Below are positions 1-9,522 of a stretch of 64,000 nt of DNA, piece by piece. Location: contig NZ_JADZLT010000056.1 of the NCBI RefSeq assembly GCF_015904235.1, positions 1 through 64,000 on the forward strand, given 5' to 3'. Numbering within the stretch: position 1 is the first letter of the stretch; each line of letters opens with the position of its first letter. Under the pieces are notes generated by a model. It saw only the letters and a program-made list of their open reading frames with translations. It did no database searches and was not told where the DNA came from. The position numbers were made by a program, and so were the translations under genes. Origin of the DNA: Methylobrevis albus. Lineage in GTDB: Bacteria; Pseudomonadota; Alphaproteobacteria; Rhizobiales; Pleomorphomonadaceae.

Positions 1-1385
1 TAGCGGCCCTGCTCGCGCGAGCCGAAGCTCGAGCCCTTGCGGCCGCCGAAGGGGACGTGGAAGTCGACGCCGGCGGTGGGGAGGTTCACCATCACCATGC
101 CGGCCTCGGCATTGCGCCGGAAGTGCGTGGAGTACTTCAGGCTGGTCGTGCAGATGCCCGACGAGAGGCCGAACGGCGTGTCGTTGGCAAGCTGCAGCGC
201 CTCGTCGTAGTCCTTGACCCGGATCACGCTCGCGACGGGCCCGAAGATCTCCTCGCGCGAGATCCGCATCGCGTTGGTCGCCTCGGTGAAGAGGGCCGGC
301 TGCAGGTAGAAGCCGGGCGTCTCGCGGTTCAGCCGCTCGCCGCCGAAGGCGAGCGTCGCGCCCTCTTTCCGGCCGATCTCGACGTAATCCTGATCCTGCG
401 CGAGCTGGTTCGGGTCGACCACCGGGCCGATGTGGGTGCCGGCCTTCAGCGCGTCGTCGACGACGAGGCCTTTCAGCTTCTCCGTCACGGCGGCGACGAA
501 GCGGTCGTGGATGCCCTCCGTCACGATGAGGCGCGACGAGGCGGTGCAGCGCTGGCCGGTCGAGAAGAAGGCGCCGTTGACGGCGCAGTCGACGGCGACG
601 GCGAGGTCGGCGTCGTCGAGCACCACCAGCGGGTTCTTGCCGCCCATCTCGAGCTGGAACTTGCGCATATGCTCGACACAGGCCGCGGCGACGCGCTTGC
701 CGGTCGCGACCGAGCCGGTGAAGGTCTGCGCGGTGACGTCGGGGCTGTCCAGCATCGCCTGGCCGACCACCGAGCCCTTGCCCATGACGAGGTTGAGCAC
801 GCCCTTCGGCAGGCCGGCCCGGTGGAGAATGTCGACGATGGCCCAGGCGCAGCCGGGCACCAGCTCGGCCGGCTTGAACACCACGGTGTTGCCGTAGGCG
901 AGCGCCGGGGCGATCTTCCAGGCGGGGATGGCGATCGGGAAGTTCCACGGCGTGATGATGCCGACGACGCCGACCGGCTCGCGCGTCACCTCGATGCCGA
1001 CGCCGGGGCGCACGCTCGGGATCGCCTCGCCGGCGAGCCGCAGCACCTCACCGGCGAAGAAGTCGAACACCTGCGCGGCGCGCACGGTCTCGCCGACGCC
1101 CTCGGCCAGCGTCTTGCCTTCCTCGCGCGACAGCAGCCGGCCGAGCTCGTCCTTCCGGGCGAGGATCTCGTCGGCGGTCTTGCGCAGGATCTGGTGGCGC
1201 TCGAGGATGCCGGAGCGCGACCACTTCGGAAACGCCGCCTTCGCCGCCGCGATCGCCGCCAGCGCGTCGTCCTTCGACGCCCGGGCGTATTCGCCGACGA
1301 CGTCGTTGGTGTCCGACGGGTTGATGTTGGCGACACCCTCGCCGCCCACCCACGCGCCGTCGATCAGGTTCTGGTGCAATGTCAC
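1..1385 (-). CDS. Aldehyde dehydrogenase, alpha-ketoglutarate-semialdehyde type (3' end outside window)
   Basis: NAD(P)-dependent aldehyde dehydrogenase that would oxidise a sugar-acid-derived semialdehyde, most likely 2,5-dioxopentanoate to 2-oxoglutarate. About 461 codons are visible and the C-terminus runs off the window; the family is about 480 residues. The catalytic cysteine lies in GQRCTASSR (Cys280), the general-base glutamate in LEMGGKNP, and the PWNFP motif typical of the cofactor domain is present. The start is a GTG preceded at good spacing by AGGAGA; no closer ATG exists. It follows gguC after a repeat-filled gap of 322 bases, in the same direction as the chvE-ggu genes, which suggests a non-phosphorylating pentose or hexose oxidation route. 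The exact substrate is inferred from context only. Confidence 0.85.
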   Translation of the reverse strand, partial: MTLHQNLIDGAWVGGEGVANINPSDTNDVVGEYARASKDDALAAIAAAKAAFPKWSRSGILERHQILRKTADEILARKDELGRLLSREEGKTLAEGVGETVRAAQVFDFFAGEVLRLAGEAIPSVRPGVGIEVTREPVGVVGIITPWNFPIAIPAWKIAPALAYGNTVVFKPAELVPGCAWAIVDILHRAGLPKGVLNLVMGKGSVVGQAMLDSPDVTAQTFTGSVATGKRVAAACVEHMRKFQLEMGGKNPLVVLDDADLAVAVDCAVNGAFFSTGQRCTASSRLIVTEGIHDRFVAAVTEKLKGLVVDDALKAGTHIGPVVDPNQLAQDQDYVEIGRKEGATLAFGGERLNRETPGFYLQPALFTEATNAMRISREEIFGPVASVIRVKDYDEALQLANDTPFGLSSGICTTSLKYSTHFRRNAEAGMVMVNLPTAGVDFHVPFGGRKGSSFGSREQGR

Positions 1386-1503
1386 GTCAGGATCTCCTCG
1401 TGTGTGCCGCGCGGGATGGCCGCGCCTGGCCCACCGTCTCTGTCATTCGTCCGGCCCGCGCAATGGGGGCCGGCATGTCGGGGACCTCGGATCGGATCCC
1501 CGT

Positions 1504-1678
1504 GTGGCCTCCCCCCCTCCCTGTCCCTCCCCCGCTTCGCAGGAGAGGGGACGATCGGCGAGAGGGCCTTCGCAAAACGAAATCCGTGCCGAACCGCAGT
1601 GCCAGTGGGAAGACCGCCCTAACCTCCTGCGTCCCCTCTCCTGCGAAGCGGGGGAGGGACAGGGAGGGGGGAGGCCAC
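1504..1678. repeat. Long inverted repeat, family A copy 1
   Basis: Two ~49 bp arms (about 1504-1553 and 1630-1678) are near-perfect reverse complements, each containing TCCCTGTCCCTCCCCCGCTT or its complement, around a ~75 bp centre. It occupies most of the gap between gguC and the aldehyde dehydrogenase. The same arms recur at 52396-52563, and a variant at 26856-27031, so this is a dispersed element and not a gene-specific terminator, although it could form a hairpin in RNA. Confidence 0.85.
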
Positions 1679-1707
1679 TCGGCACGGACTCGCCTCGCCC
1701 TACCCCC

Positions 1708-2700
1708 TCAAAGCGCCTTCACCAGCACCCGTGCCTCCTGCGCCACCGCCAGCGGATTGCGCAGCGGCAGGCCGAAGTCGGGGGCGGCGATCTCGAACAC
1801 GTCGCCGGGCGCCACCTTGACGCCGTCGGCGAACGAAAGGGTCGCGGTGCCGAACATGTGGATGTGAACGTCGCCCGGGCGGCGGAAGACGTCGTACTTG
1901 AAGTGGTGGTGCTCGAGGTTGGCGATGGTGTGGGACATGTTCGCCTCCCCCGACAGGAACGGCTTCTCCCAGATCACCGCGCCGCCGCGCAGAATGCGCG
2001 AAGTGCCGCGCACGTCCTCCGGCAGCGCCCCGACCAGGATTTCCGGCCCGAACGACGCGTTCCGCAGCTTGGAATGGGCGAGGTAGAGGTAATTGACCCG
2101 CTCGGTGACATGGTCGGAGAACTCGTTCGACAGGGCAAAGCCGACCCGCAGCGGCGTGCCGTCGTCGCCGATCACGTAGATGCCGGCGATCTCCGGCTCC
2201 TCGCCGCCGTCCTCGGCGAAGGAGGGCGAGACCAGCGCCGCGCCGGGCGCCACCACCATGTCGCCGTTGCCCTTGTAGAACCACTCCGGCTGCACGCCGA
2301 CGCCGCCGTTCGCCGGCTTGCCGCCCTCGAGGCCCATGCGGAACATCTTCATGGAATCGGTCAGCGCCGTCTCGCCGGCCTCGTCCAGCTTCTTGTGCAT
2401 GGCGTCGCGGGTCGAGGCCGAGCCGAGGTGGGTGAGGCCGGTGCCGGTGAGGTGCAGGTGCGCCGGATCGGGATGGGCGATCGGCGAGACGAGGCGGCCG
2501 TCCTTCGCCGCCGCCTCGAGGTCGACCGCCTCACCGAAGCCGAGGCGCTCGACGAACTCGGCGATGCCGACGCCGCTGCGCGCCGCCTTCTGGGCGAGCG
2601 AATAGACCGAGCGTGCGCCCTCGACGACCCGCGCCGTGCGGCCATTGCGGGCGACGACGTGGATCGTGCCGCCGCCGTCGGTGATCTGTGAAAGCAACAT
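1708..2700 (-). CDS. gguC: GguC / AraD1-type FAH-family protein
   Basis: A 330-residue fumarylacetoacetate-hydrolase-fold protein of the GguC/AraD1 family, the fourth gene of the Agrobacterium chvE-gguABC locus. FAH-fold relatives dehydrate 2-keto-3-deoxy-aldonates, so a 2-keto-3-deoxy-pentonate dehydratase role is likely; that would feed the neighbouring semialdehyde dehydrogenase. Visible features are the PEWFYKGNG segment, an acidic metal-binding region (EEPEIAGIYV) and the C-terminal GTATLSFADG stretch. The start at 2700 (MLLSQITDGG) is preceded by CGGGAGCG and matches the family N-terminus; an upstream in-frame start would add 21 unlike residues. It is separated from gguB by 167 bases holding a strong hairpin. 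Confidence 0.85.
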   Translation of the reverse strand: MLLSQITDGGGTIHVVARNGRTARVVEGARSVYSLAQKAARSGVGIAEFVERLGFGEAVDLEAAAKDGRLVSPIAHPDPAHLHLTGTGLTHLGSASTRDAMHKKLDEAGETALTDSMKMFRMGLEGGKPANGGVGVQPEWFYKGNGDMVVAPGAALVSPSFAEDGGEEPEIAGIYVIGDDGTPLRVGFALSNEFSDHVTERVNYLYLAHSKLRNASFGPEILVGALPEDVRGTSRILRGGAVIWEKPFLSGEANMSHTIANLEHHHFKYDVFRRPGDVHIHMFGTATLSFADGVKVAPGDVFEIAAPDFGLPLRNPLAVAQEARVLVKAL

Positions 2701-2828
2701 GCTGTAGCGCTCCCGTTCTGTCCGGCCGCCGGTTGGCCCGTCGGCCGCCGCCTTTGAAGGCATGGCTTCGCCGTCCGCTCGCGGAGCGGTGGCGCGGGCC
2801 CTGCCCGTCTTCGGCGCCTCCTAGATGA

Positions 2829-2849
2829 GACCGGCGCGACGCGCCGGTC
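2829..2849 (-). terminator. Hairpin between gguB and gguC
   Basis: A perfect 10 bp stem (GACCGGCGCG / CGCGCCGGTC) with a one-base spacer sits 19 bases after the gguB stop. There is no T-tract, so it is more likely an attenuator or a 3'-end stabiliser of the chvE-gguAB message than a full terminator. Confidence 0.45.
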
Positions 2850-2867
2850 GATGCACGCAAGTCCCCG

Positions 2868-4064
2868 TCACTTGTTCTTGTGGTAGACGTCGATGAACAC
2901 GGCGGCGAGCAGCACCAGGCCCTTGATGACCTGCTGATAGTCGATGCCGATGCCGAGGATCGACATGCCGTTGTTCATCACCCCCATGATGAACGCGCCG
3001 ATCACCGCGCCCATGACCTTGCCGACGCCGCCATAGGCCGAGGCGCCGCCGATGAAGCAGGCCGCGATCACGTCGAGTTCGAAGCCGAGGCCGGCCTTCG
3101 GCGTCGCGGTGTTGAGCCGCGCGGCGAAGATCAGGCCGGCGAGCGCCGCCAGCACGCCCATGTTGACGAAGGTGAAGAAGGTGAGCCGGTCGGTCTTGAT
3201 GCCCGACAGCCGCGCCGCCTTCTCGTTGCCGCCGAGGGCGTAGACCCGGCGCCCGACCGTCGTGCGGTTGGTCACGAAAGTGTAGAACAGGATCAGCGCG
3301 AACATCACGACGAGCACATTCGGCAGGCCGCGATAGGTCGCCATCAGGTAGCCGATGTAGAGGATCGCGCCCGCGAACACGACGTTCTTGCCGATGAAGA
3401 AGGCGTAGGGCTCGTCCTCGACGCCATGCGCCTGCTGGTTCGAGCGGTGCCGCAGGTTGGCGATCACCAGGGCGGCCGCGAGCAGCGCCGCGATCAGCAT
3501 CGAGGTGAGGCGCAACGTCTCGCCGCCGAAGACGTCGGGAATGAAGCCCGACGACAGCTTCTGGAAGGTCTGCGGGAACGGGCCGACCGACTGGCCGGCG
3601 AGCAGCGCCAGCGTCAGGCCCTTGAACACCAGCATGCCGGCCAGGGTGACGATGAACGACGGGATCTTGTGGAAGGCGATCCAGTAGCCCTGCGCCGCGC
3701 CGATCAGGCCGCCGGCGACGAGGCAGATGATTGTCGCGGGAATGAAGTGCACGTTGTACTGCACCATCATCACCGCCGCGAGGCCGCCGATGAAGCCGGC
3801 GACGGACCCGACCGAGAGGTCGATGTGCCCGGCGACGATGACGAGCAGCATGCCCAGCGCCATGATGATGATGTAGCTGTTCTGCAGCACCAGATTGGTG
3901 AGGTTCACCGGGCGCATCAGCGTGCCGTCGGTCATGATCTGGAAGAAGATCATGATCGCGAACAGCGACAGCATCATGCCGTAGTCGCGGAGATTGTTGC
4001 CGAGGAAGCCGGTGTAGGACTTCTTCGCGTTCGGGCCCTTGTCGGCCGCGGCTTCGTTGCTCAT
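2868..4064 (-). CDS. gguB: Multiple-sugar ABC transporter permease GguB
   Basis: A 398-residue inner-membrane permease of the RbsC/XylH family, with roughly ten hydrophobic segments and the family signature [13 protein letters not shown] near residue 85-97. It forms the membrane channel for sugars delivered by ChvE and is energised by GguA. The ATG at 4064 overlaps the gguA stop as ATGA, which implies translational coupling; longer upstream reading in this frame is the antisense tail of gguA coding sequence and does not look like the family. Confidence 0.93.
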   Translation of the reverse strand: MSNEAAADKGPNAKKSYTGFLGNNLRDYGMMLSLFAIMIFFQIMTDGTLMRPVNLTNLVLQNSYIIIMALGMLLVIVAGHIDLSVGSVAGFIGGLAAVMMVQYNVHFIPATIICLVAGGLIGAAQGYWIAFHKIPSFIVTLAGMLVFKGLTLALLAGQSVGPFPQTFQKLSSGFIPDVFGGETLRLTSMLIAALLAAALVIANLRHRSNQQAHGVEDEPYAFFIGKNVVFAGAILYIGYLMATYRGLPNVLVVMFALILFYTFVTNRTTVGRRVYALGGNEKAARLSGIKTDRLTFFTFVNMGVLAALAGLIFAARLNTATPKAGLGFELDVIAACFIGGASAYGGVGKVMGAVIGAFIMGVMNNGMSILGIGIDYQQVIKGLVLLAAVFIDVYHKNK

Positions 4065-5596
4065 GCTGCGCGCTCCCCCGCCTTCACGATCGCCCGCATG
4101 ATCTTTTCCTGCGTCGCCTCGGCGCCGCTGAACTCGGCGACGAAGACACCTTCGTTCATCACCAGGATGCGGTCGCACATGCCGAGCAGCTCGGGCATTT
4201 CGGAAGAGATCATCACCACGGCTTTGCCCTCGGCGGCGAGCTCGTTGATGATCGTGTAGATTTCATATTTGGCGCCGACGTCGATGCCGCGCGTCGGCTC
4301 GTCGAGGATCAGCACCTTCGGCTGCGCGAACAGCCACTTCGACAGCACCACCTTCTGCTGGTTGCCGCCGGAGAGGTTCACCGTCTGCTGGAACACGCTG
4401 GAACAGCGGATCCGCAGCTTCTGGCGGAAGCTGTTCGCGACTTTCAGTTCCTTGAGGTCGTCGATGACCCCGCCGGAGGAGACGCCGCCGAGGTTGGCGA
4501 GCGTCACGTTCTTCTTGATGTCCTCGCCGAGGACCAGGCCGTAGTGCTTCCGGTCCTCGGTCACATAGGCGATGCCGTTGTCGACGGCGCGGCCGATGGT
4601 CGAGACGTCGATCTCGCGGCCGTCCATCAGCACCTTGCCGGAAATGCGCTGGCCGTAGGAGCGGCCGAACACACTCATGGCGAACTCGGTGCGCCCTGCC
4701 CCCATCAGCCCGGCGATGCCGAGCACCTCGCCGCGGTGGACGGTGAGGTTGATGTTCTTGATCACGCGGCGTTCCGCATGGATCTGGTGATGCACGACCC
4801 AGTCGCGCACCTCCAGGATCGGCGCGCCGATGTCCGGCGTGCGCTTCGGGAAGCGGTGGGCCATGTCGCGGCCGACCATGGCGCGGATGACGCGGTCCTC
4901 GCTGATCGCCTCGGCGCGGCAGTCGAGCGTGTCGACGGTCGATCCGTCGCGGATCACGGTGATCGTGTCGGCGACCTTCGAGATCTCGTTCAGCTTGTGC
5001 GAGATCAGGATCGACGAGATGCCGTGCGCCTTGAATTCCAGCAGCAGGTCGAGCAGCGCGTCGCTGTCGGTCTCGTTGAGGCTGGCCGTCGGCTCGTCGA
5101 GGATCAGCAGCTTGACCTCTTTCGCCAGCGCCTTGGCGATCTCGACCAGCTGCTGCTTGCCGACGCCGATGTTGGTCACCAGCGTGTTGGGCGATTCCTT
5201 CAGCCCGACCTTGCGCAGCAGCTCCTGCGTGCGCCGGAAGGCGAGGTTCCAGTCGATGATGCCGTGCTTCGCCTGCTCGTTGCCGAGGAAGAGGTTCTCG
5301 GCGATCGAGAGCAGCGGCACCAGCGCCAGCTCCTGATGAATGATGATGATGCCGATCTTCTCGCTGTCGGCGATGTCGGCGAAGCGCCGCTCCTCGCCCT
5401 CGTAGATGATCTCGCCCGAATAGGAGCCGTGCGGGTAGACGCCGCTCAGCACCTTCATCAGCGTCGACTTGCCGGCGCCGTTCTCGCCGACGATCGCGTG
5501 GATCTCGCCGGCCTTCACCGTCAGGTTGACGTTCTCGAGCGCCTTGACGCCGGGGAACGTCTTGGTGATCCCGCGCATTTCGAGGATCGCATTCAT
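4061..5596 (-). CDS. gguA: Multiple-sugar ABC transporter ATP-binding protein GguA
   Basis: A 511-residue double-ABC ATPase of the sugar (RbsA/XylG/MglA) type. The first domain has an intact Walker A (GENGAGKST, residues 37-45) and Walker [10 protein letters not shown], but a degenerate signature (IGVGKQQ). The second domain has a degenerate Walker A (GLMGAGRT) but a canonical LSGGNQQKV signature and LILDEPTRG; this asymmetry is normal for the family. It acts on the cytoplasmic face of GguB. The gene lies between chvE (108 base gap with hairpins) and gguB (4 base overlap). Confidence 0.95.
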   Translation of the reverse strand: MNAILEMRGITKTFPGVKALENVNLTVKAGEIHAIVGENGAGKSTLMKVLSGVYPHGSYSGEIIYEGEERRFADIADSEKIGIIIIHQELALVPLLSIAENLFLGNEQAKHGIIDWNLAFRRTQELLRKVGLKESPNTLVTNIGVGKQQLVEIAKALAKEVKLLILDEPTASLNETDSDALLDLLLEFKAHGISSILISHKLNEISKVADTITVIRDGSTVDTLDCRAEAISEDRVIRAMVGRDMAHRFPKRTPDIGAPILEVRDWVVHHQIHAERRVIKNINLTVHRGEVLGIAGLMGAGRTEFAMSVFGRSYGQRISGKVLMDGREIDVSTIGRAVDNGIAYVTEDRKHYGLVLGEDIKKNVTLANLGGVSSGGVIDDLKELKVANSFRQKLRIRCSSVFQQTVNLSGGNQQKVVLSKWLFAQPKVLILDEPTRGIDVGAKYEIYTIINELAAEGKAVVMISSEMPELLGMCDRILVMNEGVFVAEFSGAEATQEKIMRAIVKAGERAA

Positions 5597-5625
5597 GGCC
5601 GGGCCTTCACGCCTTCCTGGACAGG

Positions 5626-5684
5626 GCCCGGCCTTCGCCGGGCGTGACCGGCGGAGCGCCCGCGAGGATGCGCGCGCTCCGCCG
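5626..5684 (-). terminator. Tandem hairpins between chvE and gguA
   Basis: Two stem-loops lie in the 108-base gap. The first (5626-5643) has a 7 bp GCCCGGC/GCCGGGC stem and a four-base loop; the second (5649-5684) has a 10 bp CGGCGGAGCG/CGCTCCGCCG stem. No T-tract follows. In transporter operons such hairpins commonly protect the binding-protein message so that it outnumbers the membrane components; this is inferred here. Confidence 0.5.
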
Positions 5685-5704
5685 TCCGTCTCGTTCGATA
5701 TCGA

Positions 5705-6769
5705 TTATTCGAACTGGCTGGCCTCGTAGTAGCCGCTGCCGATCAGCACTTCTTCCCAGTTGGAAGCGTCGACGCTGACGGGCTTCAGCAGGTAGGACGG
5801 CACCACCTTGACGCCGTTGTCATAGGTCGAGGTGTCGTTGATCTCGGGCTCGCCGCCCGACAGCACCTGGTCGATCAGCGCCGCGGTGACCTTGGCGAGT
5901 TCGCGGGTGTCCTTGAACACGGTCGAGGTCTGCTCGCCGGCGAGGATCGACTTGATCGACGGCACTTCGGCGTCCTGGCCGGTGACGACGGGCATGGCCA
6001 TGTCACCGCTGCCGTAGCCGACGCCCTTCAGCGACGAGAGGATGCCGATCGACAGGCCGTCGTAGGGCGAGAGCACCGCGTCGACGCGCTTGTCGGTGTA
6101 GTAGGCCGAAAGCAGGTTATCCATGCGCGCCTGGGCGACGGCGCCGTCCCAGCGCAGCGTGCCGACCTTGTCCATGCCCATCTGGCCGGACTGCACGACG
6201 AGCTTGCCGCTGTCGATGTAGGGCTGCAGCACCGACATGGCGCCGTTGTAGAAGAAGAAGGCGTTGTTGTCGTCGGGCGAGCCGCCGAACAGCTCGATGT
6301 TGAACGGACCCGCGCCGCTCTTGAGGTCCAGCTTGTCTTCGATCGAAGAAGCCTGGATCACGCCGACCTGGAAGTTGTCGAAGGTCGTGTAGTAGTCGAC
6401 GTTGCCCGAATCACGGATCAGGCGGTCATAGGCGACGACCTTGATGTCGCTGGCGGCGGCGTTCTCGAGCGCGTTCGACAGGGTGGTACCGTCGATCGCG
6501 GCGATGACCAGGACCTTGACGCCCTTGGTGATCATGTTCTCGATCTGGGCGAGCTGGTTGGGGATGTCGTCTTCGGCGTACTGCAGGTCGACGCCGTAGC
6601 CCTTTTCGGTCAGCGCCTTCACCATGTTGTCGCCGTCGGCGATCCAGCGGGCCGACGACTTGGTCGGCATCGAGACGCCGATGGTGCCCTTGTCCTGCGC
6701 GAAAGCGGATGCGCCCAGCGCGAAGACACCGACGGCCAGCGCCGTCGCAATCGTTTTAAGAACCTTCAC
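5705..6769 (-). CDS. chvE: Periplasmic multiple-sugar-binding protein ChvE
   Basis: A 354-residue periplasmic binding protein of the ChvE/xylose-ribose type. It has a clear signal peptide (residues 1-22, ending ASAFAQ) and the mature protein begins [17 protein letters not shown], which is characteristic of ChvE. It captures sugars such as galactose, glucose, arabinose or xylose for GguAB; in Agrobacterium it also presents sugars to VirA, but no vir gene is visible here. The GTG at 6769 is chosen because it gives the intact signal peptide and is preceded by GGGGAGAGGG; the longer open frame upstream runs into the divergent regulator region. Confidence 0.92.
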   Translation of the reverse strand: MKVLKTIATALAVGVFALGASAFAQDKGTIGVSMPTKSSARWIADGDNMVKALTEKGYGVDLQYAEDDIPNQLAQIENMITKGVKVLVIAAIDGTTLSNALENAAASDIKVVAYDRLIRDSGNVDYYTTFDNFQVGVIQASSIEDKLDLKSGAGPFNIELFGGSPDDNNAFFFYNGAMSVLQPYIDSGKLVVQSGQMGMDKVGTLRWDGAVAQARMDNLLSAYYTDKRVDAVLSPYDGLSIGILSSLKGVGYGSGDMAMPVVTGQDAEVPSIKSILAGEQTSTVFKDTRELAKVTAALIDQVLSGGEPEINDTSTYDNGVKVVPSYLLKPVSVDASNWEEVLIGSGYYEASQFE

Positions 6770-6917
6770 GTTCCCTCTCCCCTTGGCTTCACTTCTTGTC
6801 GTTCCGGCCGAAGCGATCCCCTGCCCCCGAACGATCGACGAGGTCGATCGCACCATGGGTCGTAGCCGGCGGCTGACCGCCCGCGCTTCGTCGTGGGGCA
6901 AATTGAGCGCCGGCGAC

Positions 6918-6958
6918 ATAACTGTCAAATTCGCATTTGGCGAGTTATCATGCCAAAT
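6918..6958. promoter_or_regulatory. Probable GbpR operator between chvE and gbpR
   Basis: Two overlapping inverted repeats lie in the 250-base divergent region. ATTTGGC (6935-6941) and GCCAAAT (6952-6958) are perfect complements 10 bases apart, and ATAACT/AGTTAT with flanking AAAT/ATTT gives a second imperfect palindrome at 6918-6948. The region is much more AT-rich than its surroundings. LysR regulators bind such dyads upstream of divergent target genes; assignment to this regulator is by position. Confidence 0.65.
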
Positions 6959-7019
6959 CTGGTATGCGTTACCGGCTCTGTCCCCCTGGGGCGGGCCGCC
7001 GGGCGAACGGGGGAAAGCG

Positions 7020-8009
7020 ATGCCGCATCGGCACGACGAGAAAATCCACGGCGACGCGGCGCTGTCCTCGCCGTTCGAGGGCGACAAGCTGCTGCGCAGC
7101 GGGCTGAAGTTCGCGCATCTGAAAATGATCGTCGCGCTCGACGACAGCGAGCAGGTCAGCGCCGCCGCCTCGGTGCTCAATATCTCGCAGCCGGCGGCGT
7201 CGCGGATGATCGCCGAGATCGAGGCGCTGCTCGGGGTCGCGATCTGCGAGCGGCTGCCGCGCGGCGTGGAACTCACCGCCTACGGCCGGGCGTTTGCGCG
7301 GCGGGCGCGCTCGATCCTGCTCGAGGTGCGCGAGGCCGACCGGGAGATCCGGGATCTGAAGACGGGACGCGGCGGCTCGGTGTTTCTCGGGGCCGTGACG
7401 GCGCCGGCGATCGATCTCGCCGTGCCGGCGATCAACCGGGTCCGGGCCCGCTATCCGCGCATCGACGTCAACATCCAGGTCGACACCAGCATCGTGCTGG
7501 CGCGCGAGTTGCTCGCCTCGCGGCACGACTTCATCATCGCCCGCATCCCCGACGACCTCAATCCGCAGCTGTTCGACGCCCGTGTCATCGGCCTCGAGCA
7601 CGCCTGCCTGATCGTGCGCCGGGGGCACCCGCTGATGCAGTCCGGTACGCTGCGGCTCGCCGAGCTCAACGGCTACGAATGGGTGTTGCAGCCGAGCGGC
7701 TCGCTGCTGCGCCGGACGATCGAGGGCCTGTTCCTGATGCAGGGCGTGGCGCTGCCCGAGCGGATCCTCAACACGACGTCGCTGCTGCTGACGATGGTGA
7801 TGGTCGCGCAGACCGATTCGATCGCCCCGGTCGCCCGCGAGGTGGCGCAGTTTCTCGTCGGCGCCGACGGGATGGCCGGCGCGGTGTCGATCCTGCCGAC
7901 CGACTTCGAGATCGTGGTGCAGCCCTACAGCCTGATCATGGCGCGCAACCGCCAGCTCTCGCCGGCGGCCAAGCTGCTCTACGACACGATTCTCGACGTG
8001 ACGGCCTGA
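7020..8009 (+). CDS. gbpR: LysR-family regulator, GbpR type
   Basis: A 329-residue LysR-type transcription factor. The winged helix-turn-helix is at about residues 35-95 ([20 protein letters not shown]) and a substrate-binding domain follows. Placement divergent from chvE matches Agrobacterium gbpR, which controls chvE in response to sugars. The ATG at 7020 follows GGGGGAAAG; the open frame continues upstream without a family-like sequence and across the operator. Regulation of the chvE-ggu genes from the dyads at 6918-6958 is likely. Confidence 0.85.
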   Translation: MPHRHDEKIHGDAALSSPFEGDKLLRSGLKFAHLKMIVALDDSEQVSAAASVLNISQPAASRMIAEIEALLGVAICERLPRGVELTAYGRAFARRARSILLEVREADREIRDLKTGRGGSVFLGAVTAPAIDLAVPAINRVRARYPRIDVNIQVDTSIVLARELLASRHDFIIARIPDDLNPQLFDARVIGLEHACLIVRRGHPLMQSGTLRLAELNGYEWVLQPSGSLLRRTIEGLFLMQGVALPERILNTTSLLLTMVMVAQTDSIAPVAREVAQFLVGADGMAGAVSILPTDFEIVVQPYSLIMARNRQLSPAAKLLYDTILDVTA

Positions 8010-8040
8010 CCGCCCGGCGCGATGCGCGGCGCCTTCGCCG

Positions 8041-8952
8041 TCACTTCGGCGGGTGGTGCTTCGACCAGTGCCACGCGATGTCGATGCGCCGCGGCAGCCA
8101 GACCTTGTCGTGCGACAGCACGTAGTCGATGAAGCGCGCGAGCGCCGCGGCGCGGCCCGGGCGGCCGGCGAGGCGGCAGTGCAGGCCGATCGACATCATC
8201 TTGGGGCTGCCGGCCGCGCCCTCGTCGTAGAGCACGTCGAAGCTGTCCTTCAGGTAGGCGAAGAACTGGTCGCCGGCGTTGAAACCCTGCGGCGTCGCAA
8301 AGCGCATGTCGTTGGCGTCGAGCGAATAGGGAATGACGAGGTGCGGCCCGTTCGGTCCCTCGACCCAATACGGCAGGTCGTCGGCGTAGGAATCGGAGGA
8401 ATAAAGGAAGCCGCCCTCCTCCATCACCAGCTTCTGCGACTGCATCGAACTGCGGCCGGTGTACCAGCCGAGCGGCCGCGAGCCGGTCACCTCGGTGTGG
8501 ATGCGGATCGCCTCCTCGAGGTGCGCGCGCTCCTCGGCTTCCGAGAAGTCCTTGTACTCGATCCATTTCAGGCCGTGGCTGGCGATCTCCCAGTCGGCTT
8601 CCTGCATGGCGGCGACGACGTCCGGATTGCGCTGCAGCGCGGTGGCGACGCCATAGACGGTGACGGGCACCGAGCGCCCGGTGAACAGGCGCCACAGCCG
8701 CCAGAAGCCGGCGCGCGAGCCGTATTCGTAGATCGATTCCATGTTCCAGTGGCGCTGGCCGACCCAGGGCTGCGCCCCGACGATCTCGGAGAGGAACGCC
8801 TCGGAGGCCGCATCGCCATGCAGCACGTTGTTCTCGCCGCCCTCCTCGTAGTTGAGGACGAACTGCACGGCGACATTGGCGCCGTCGGGCCAGGCCGCAT
8901 CCGGCGGCGTGCGCCCATAGCCGATCATGTCGCGAGGATAGGTGTCCGACAT
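8041..8952 (-). CDS. puuE: Allantoinase PuuE / polysaccharide-deacetylase-fold protein
   Basis: A 303-residue protein of the cofactor-independent allantoinase (PuuE) branch of the polysaccharide deacetylase superfamily. It starts MSDTYPRDMIGYGRTPPDA and has NYEEGGENN, the EIASHGLKWIEY segment and YTGRSS, all typical of PuuE. It would hydrolyse allantoin to allantoate in purine breakdown. No other ureide genes lie nearby, so the biological substrate is less certain. The ATG at 8952 is preceded by GGAGA. The gene converges on gbpR with a 31-base gap. Confidence 0.8.
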   Translation of the reverse strand: MSDTYPRDMIGYGRTPPDAAWPDGANVAVQFVLNYEEGGENNVLHGDAASEAFLSEIVGAQPWVGQRHWNMESIYEYGSRAGFWRLWRLFTGRSVPVTVYGVATALQRNPDVVAAMQEADWEIASHGLKWIEYKDFSEAEERAHLEEAIRIHTEVTGSRPLGWYTGRSSMQSQKLVMEEGGFLYSSDSYADDLPYWVEGPNGPHLVIPYSLDANDMRFATPQGFNAGDQFFAYLKDSFDVLYDEGAAGSPKMMSIGLHCRLAGRPGRAAALARFIDYVLSHDKVWLPRRIDIAWHWSKHHPPK

Positions 8953-9203
8953 GCGATTCTCCGTTGCCAGCCTGCGCCGGCAGGATGCTGCGGCGCACCG
9001 GGCCTTGGCAAGGTCGTCGGCTGTCTGGGCCGACGTCACGTGGTTGGTCTGTCAGGAAAATTTCCGGCGCGATGAAACCCGGCGGGCGCGGTTGCGTTCA
9101 AAGGTATGACCGATAACGGAAAGTGGTTCCTTTATTGGTGTTAACGGTCCGTATACGATTTTCAGCGAATCCTGAACGATACGCAGTTCAGGCGGAGGCG
9201 ATC

Positions 9204-9443
9204 ATGCCCGTAGCGTCGACGCGTGCCGAGTATCTTTCCAATGCCGCCAGCCCGGCCGAAGTGGCCGAGCAGGGTCGCAGCCGCGGTGAACCCGCGTTGC
9301 TCGACCGTCTCGAGGCGATGAAGGTGCATCTTCTCCGCGCTCGCCCGCACAGCGGCAACGACGCCTTGCGCATCCTGCGGGCGGCGTTTCCCGACGCACC
9401 GCTCGCCGAGCGCGTCCGCGTCATCGACGGCCTGCCGCGCTGA
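9204..9443 (+). CDS. Hypothetical protein, 79 residues
   Basis: An unrecognised small soluble protein, rich in Ala, Arg and Leu, with a probably helical middle part (LLDRLEAMKVHLLRARP). The ATG at 9204 is supported by GGCGGAGG a few bases upstream and by an AT-rich leader (about 9120-9175) that could hold a promoter. It stands alone between puuE and pssA. No domain is evident and no function is proposed. Confidence 0.5.
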   Translation: MPVASTRAEYLSNAASPAEVAEQGRSRGEPALLDRLEAMKVHLLRARPHSGNDALRILRAAFPDAPLAERVRVIDGLPR

Positions 9444-9522
9444 GGCCCAGCCTATGCCGGGCCGCCTCCGGCCCGGTGCCCCGGTGTAAAACCGGGGCGG
9501 ACACCACGCGCGTCCCCCGCCT

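Noticed and set aside
57..1622. 521-codon plus-strand open frame
   Set aside because: It is antisense to the aldehyde dehydrogenase, whose catalytic motifs are clear on the minus strand; the plus-strand product is low-complexity Arg/Ala/Gly.
5705..7276. Long N-terminal extension of ChvE
   Set aside because: It would run through the gbpR coding region and remove the signal peptide; the GTG at 6769 gives an intact export signal and ribosome site.
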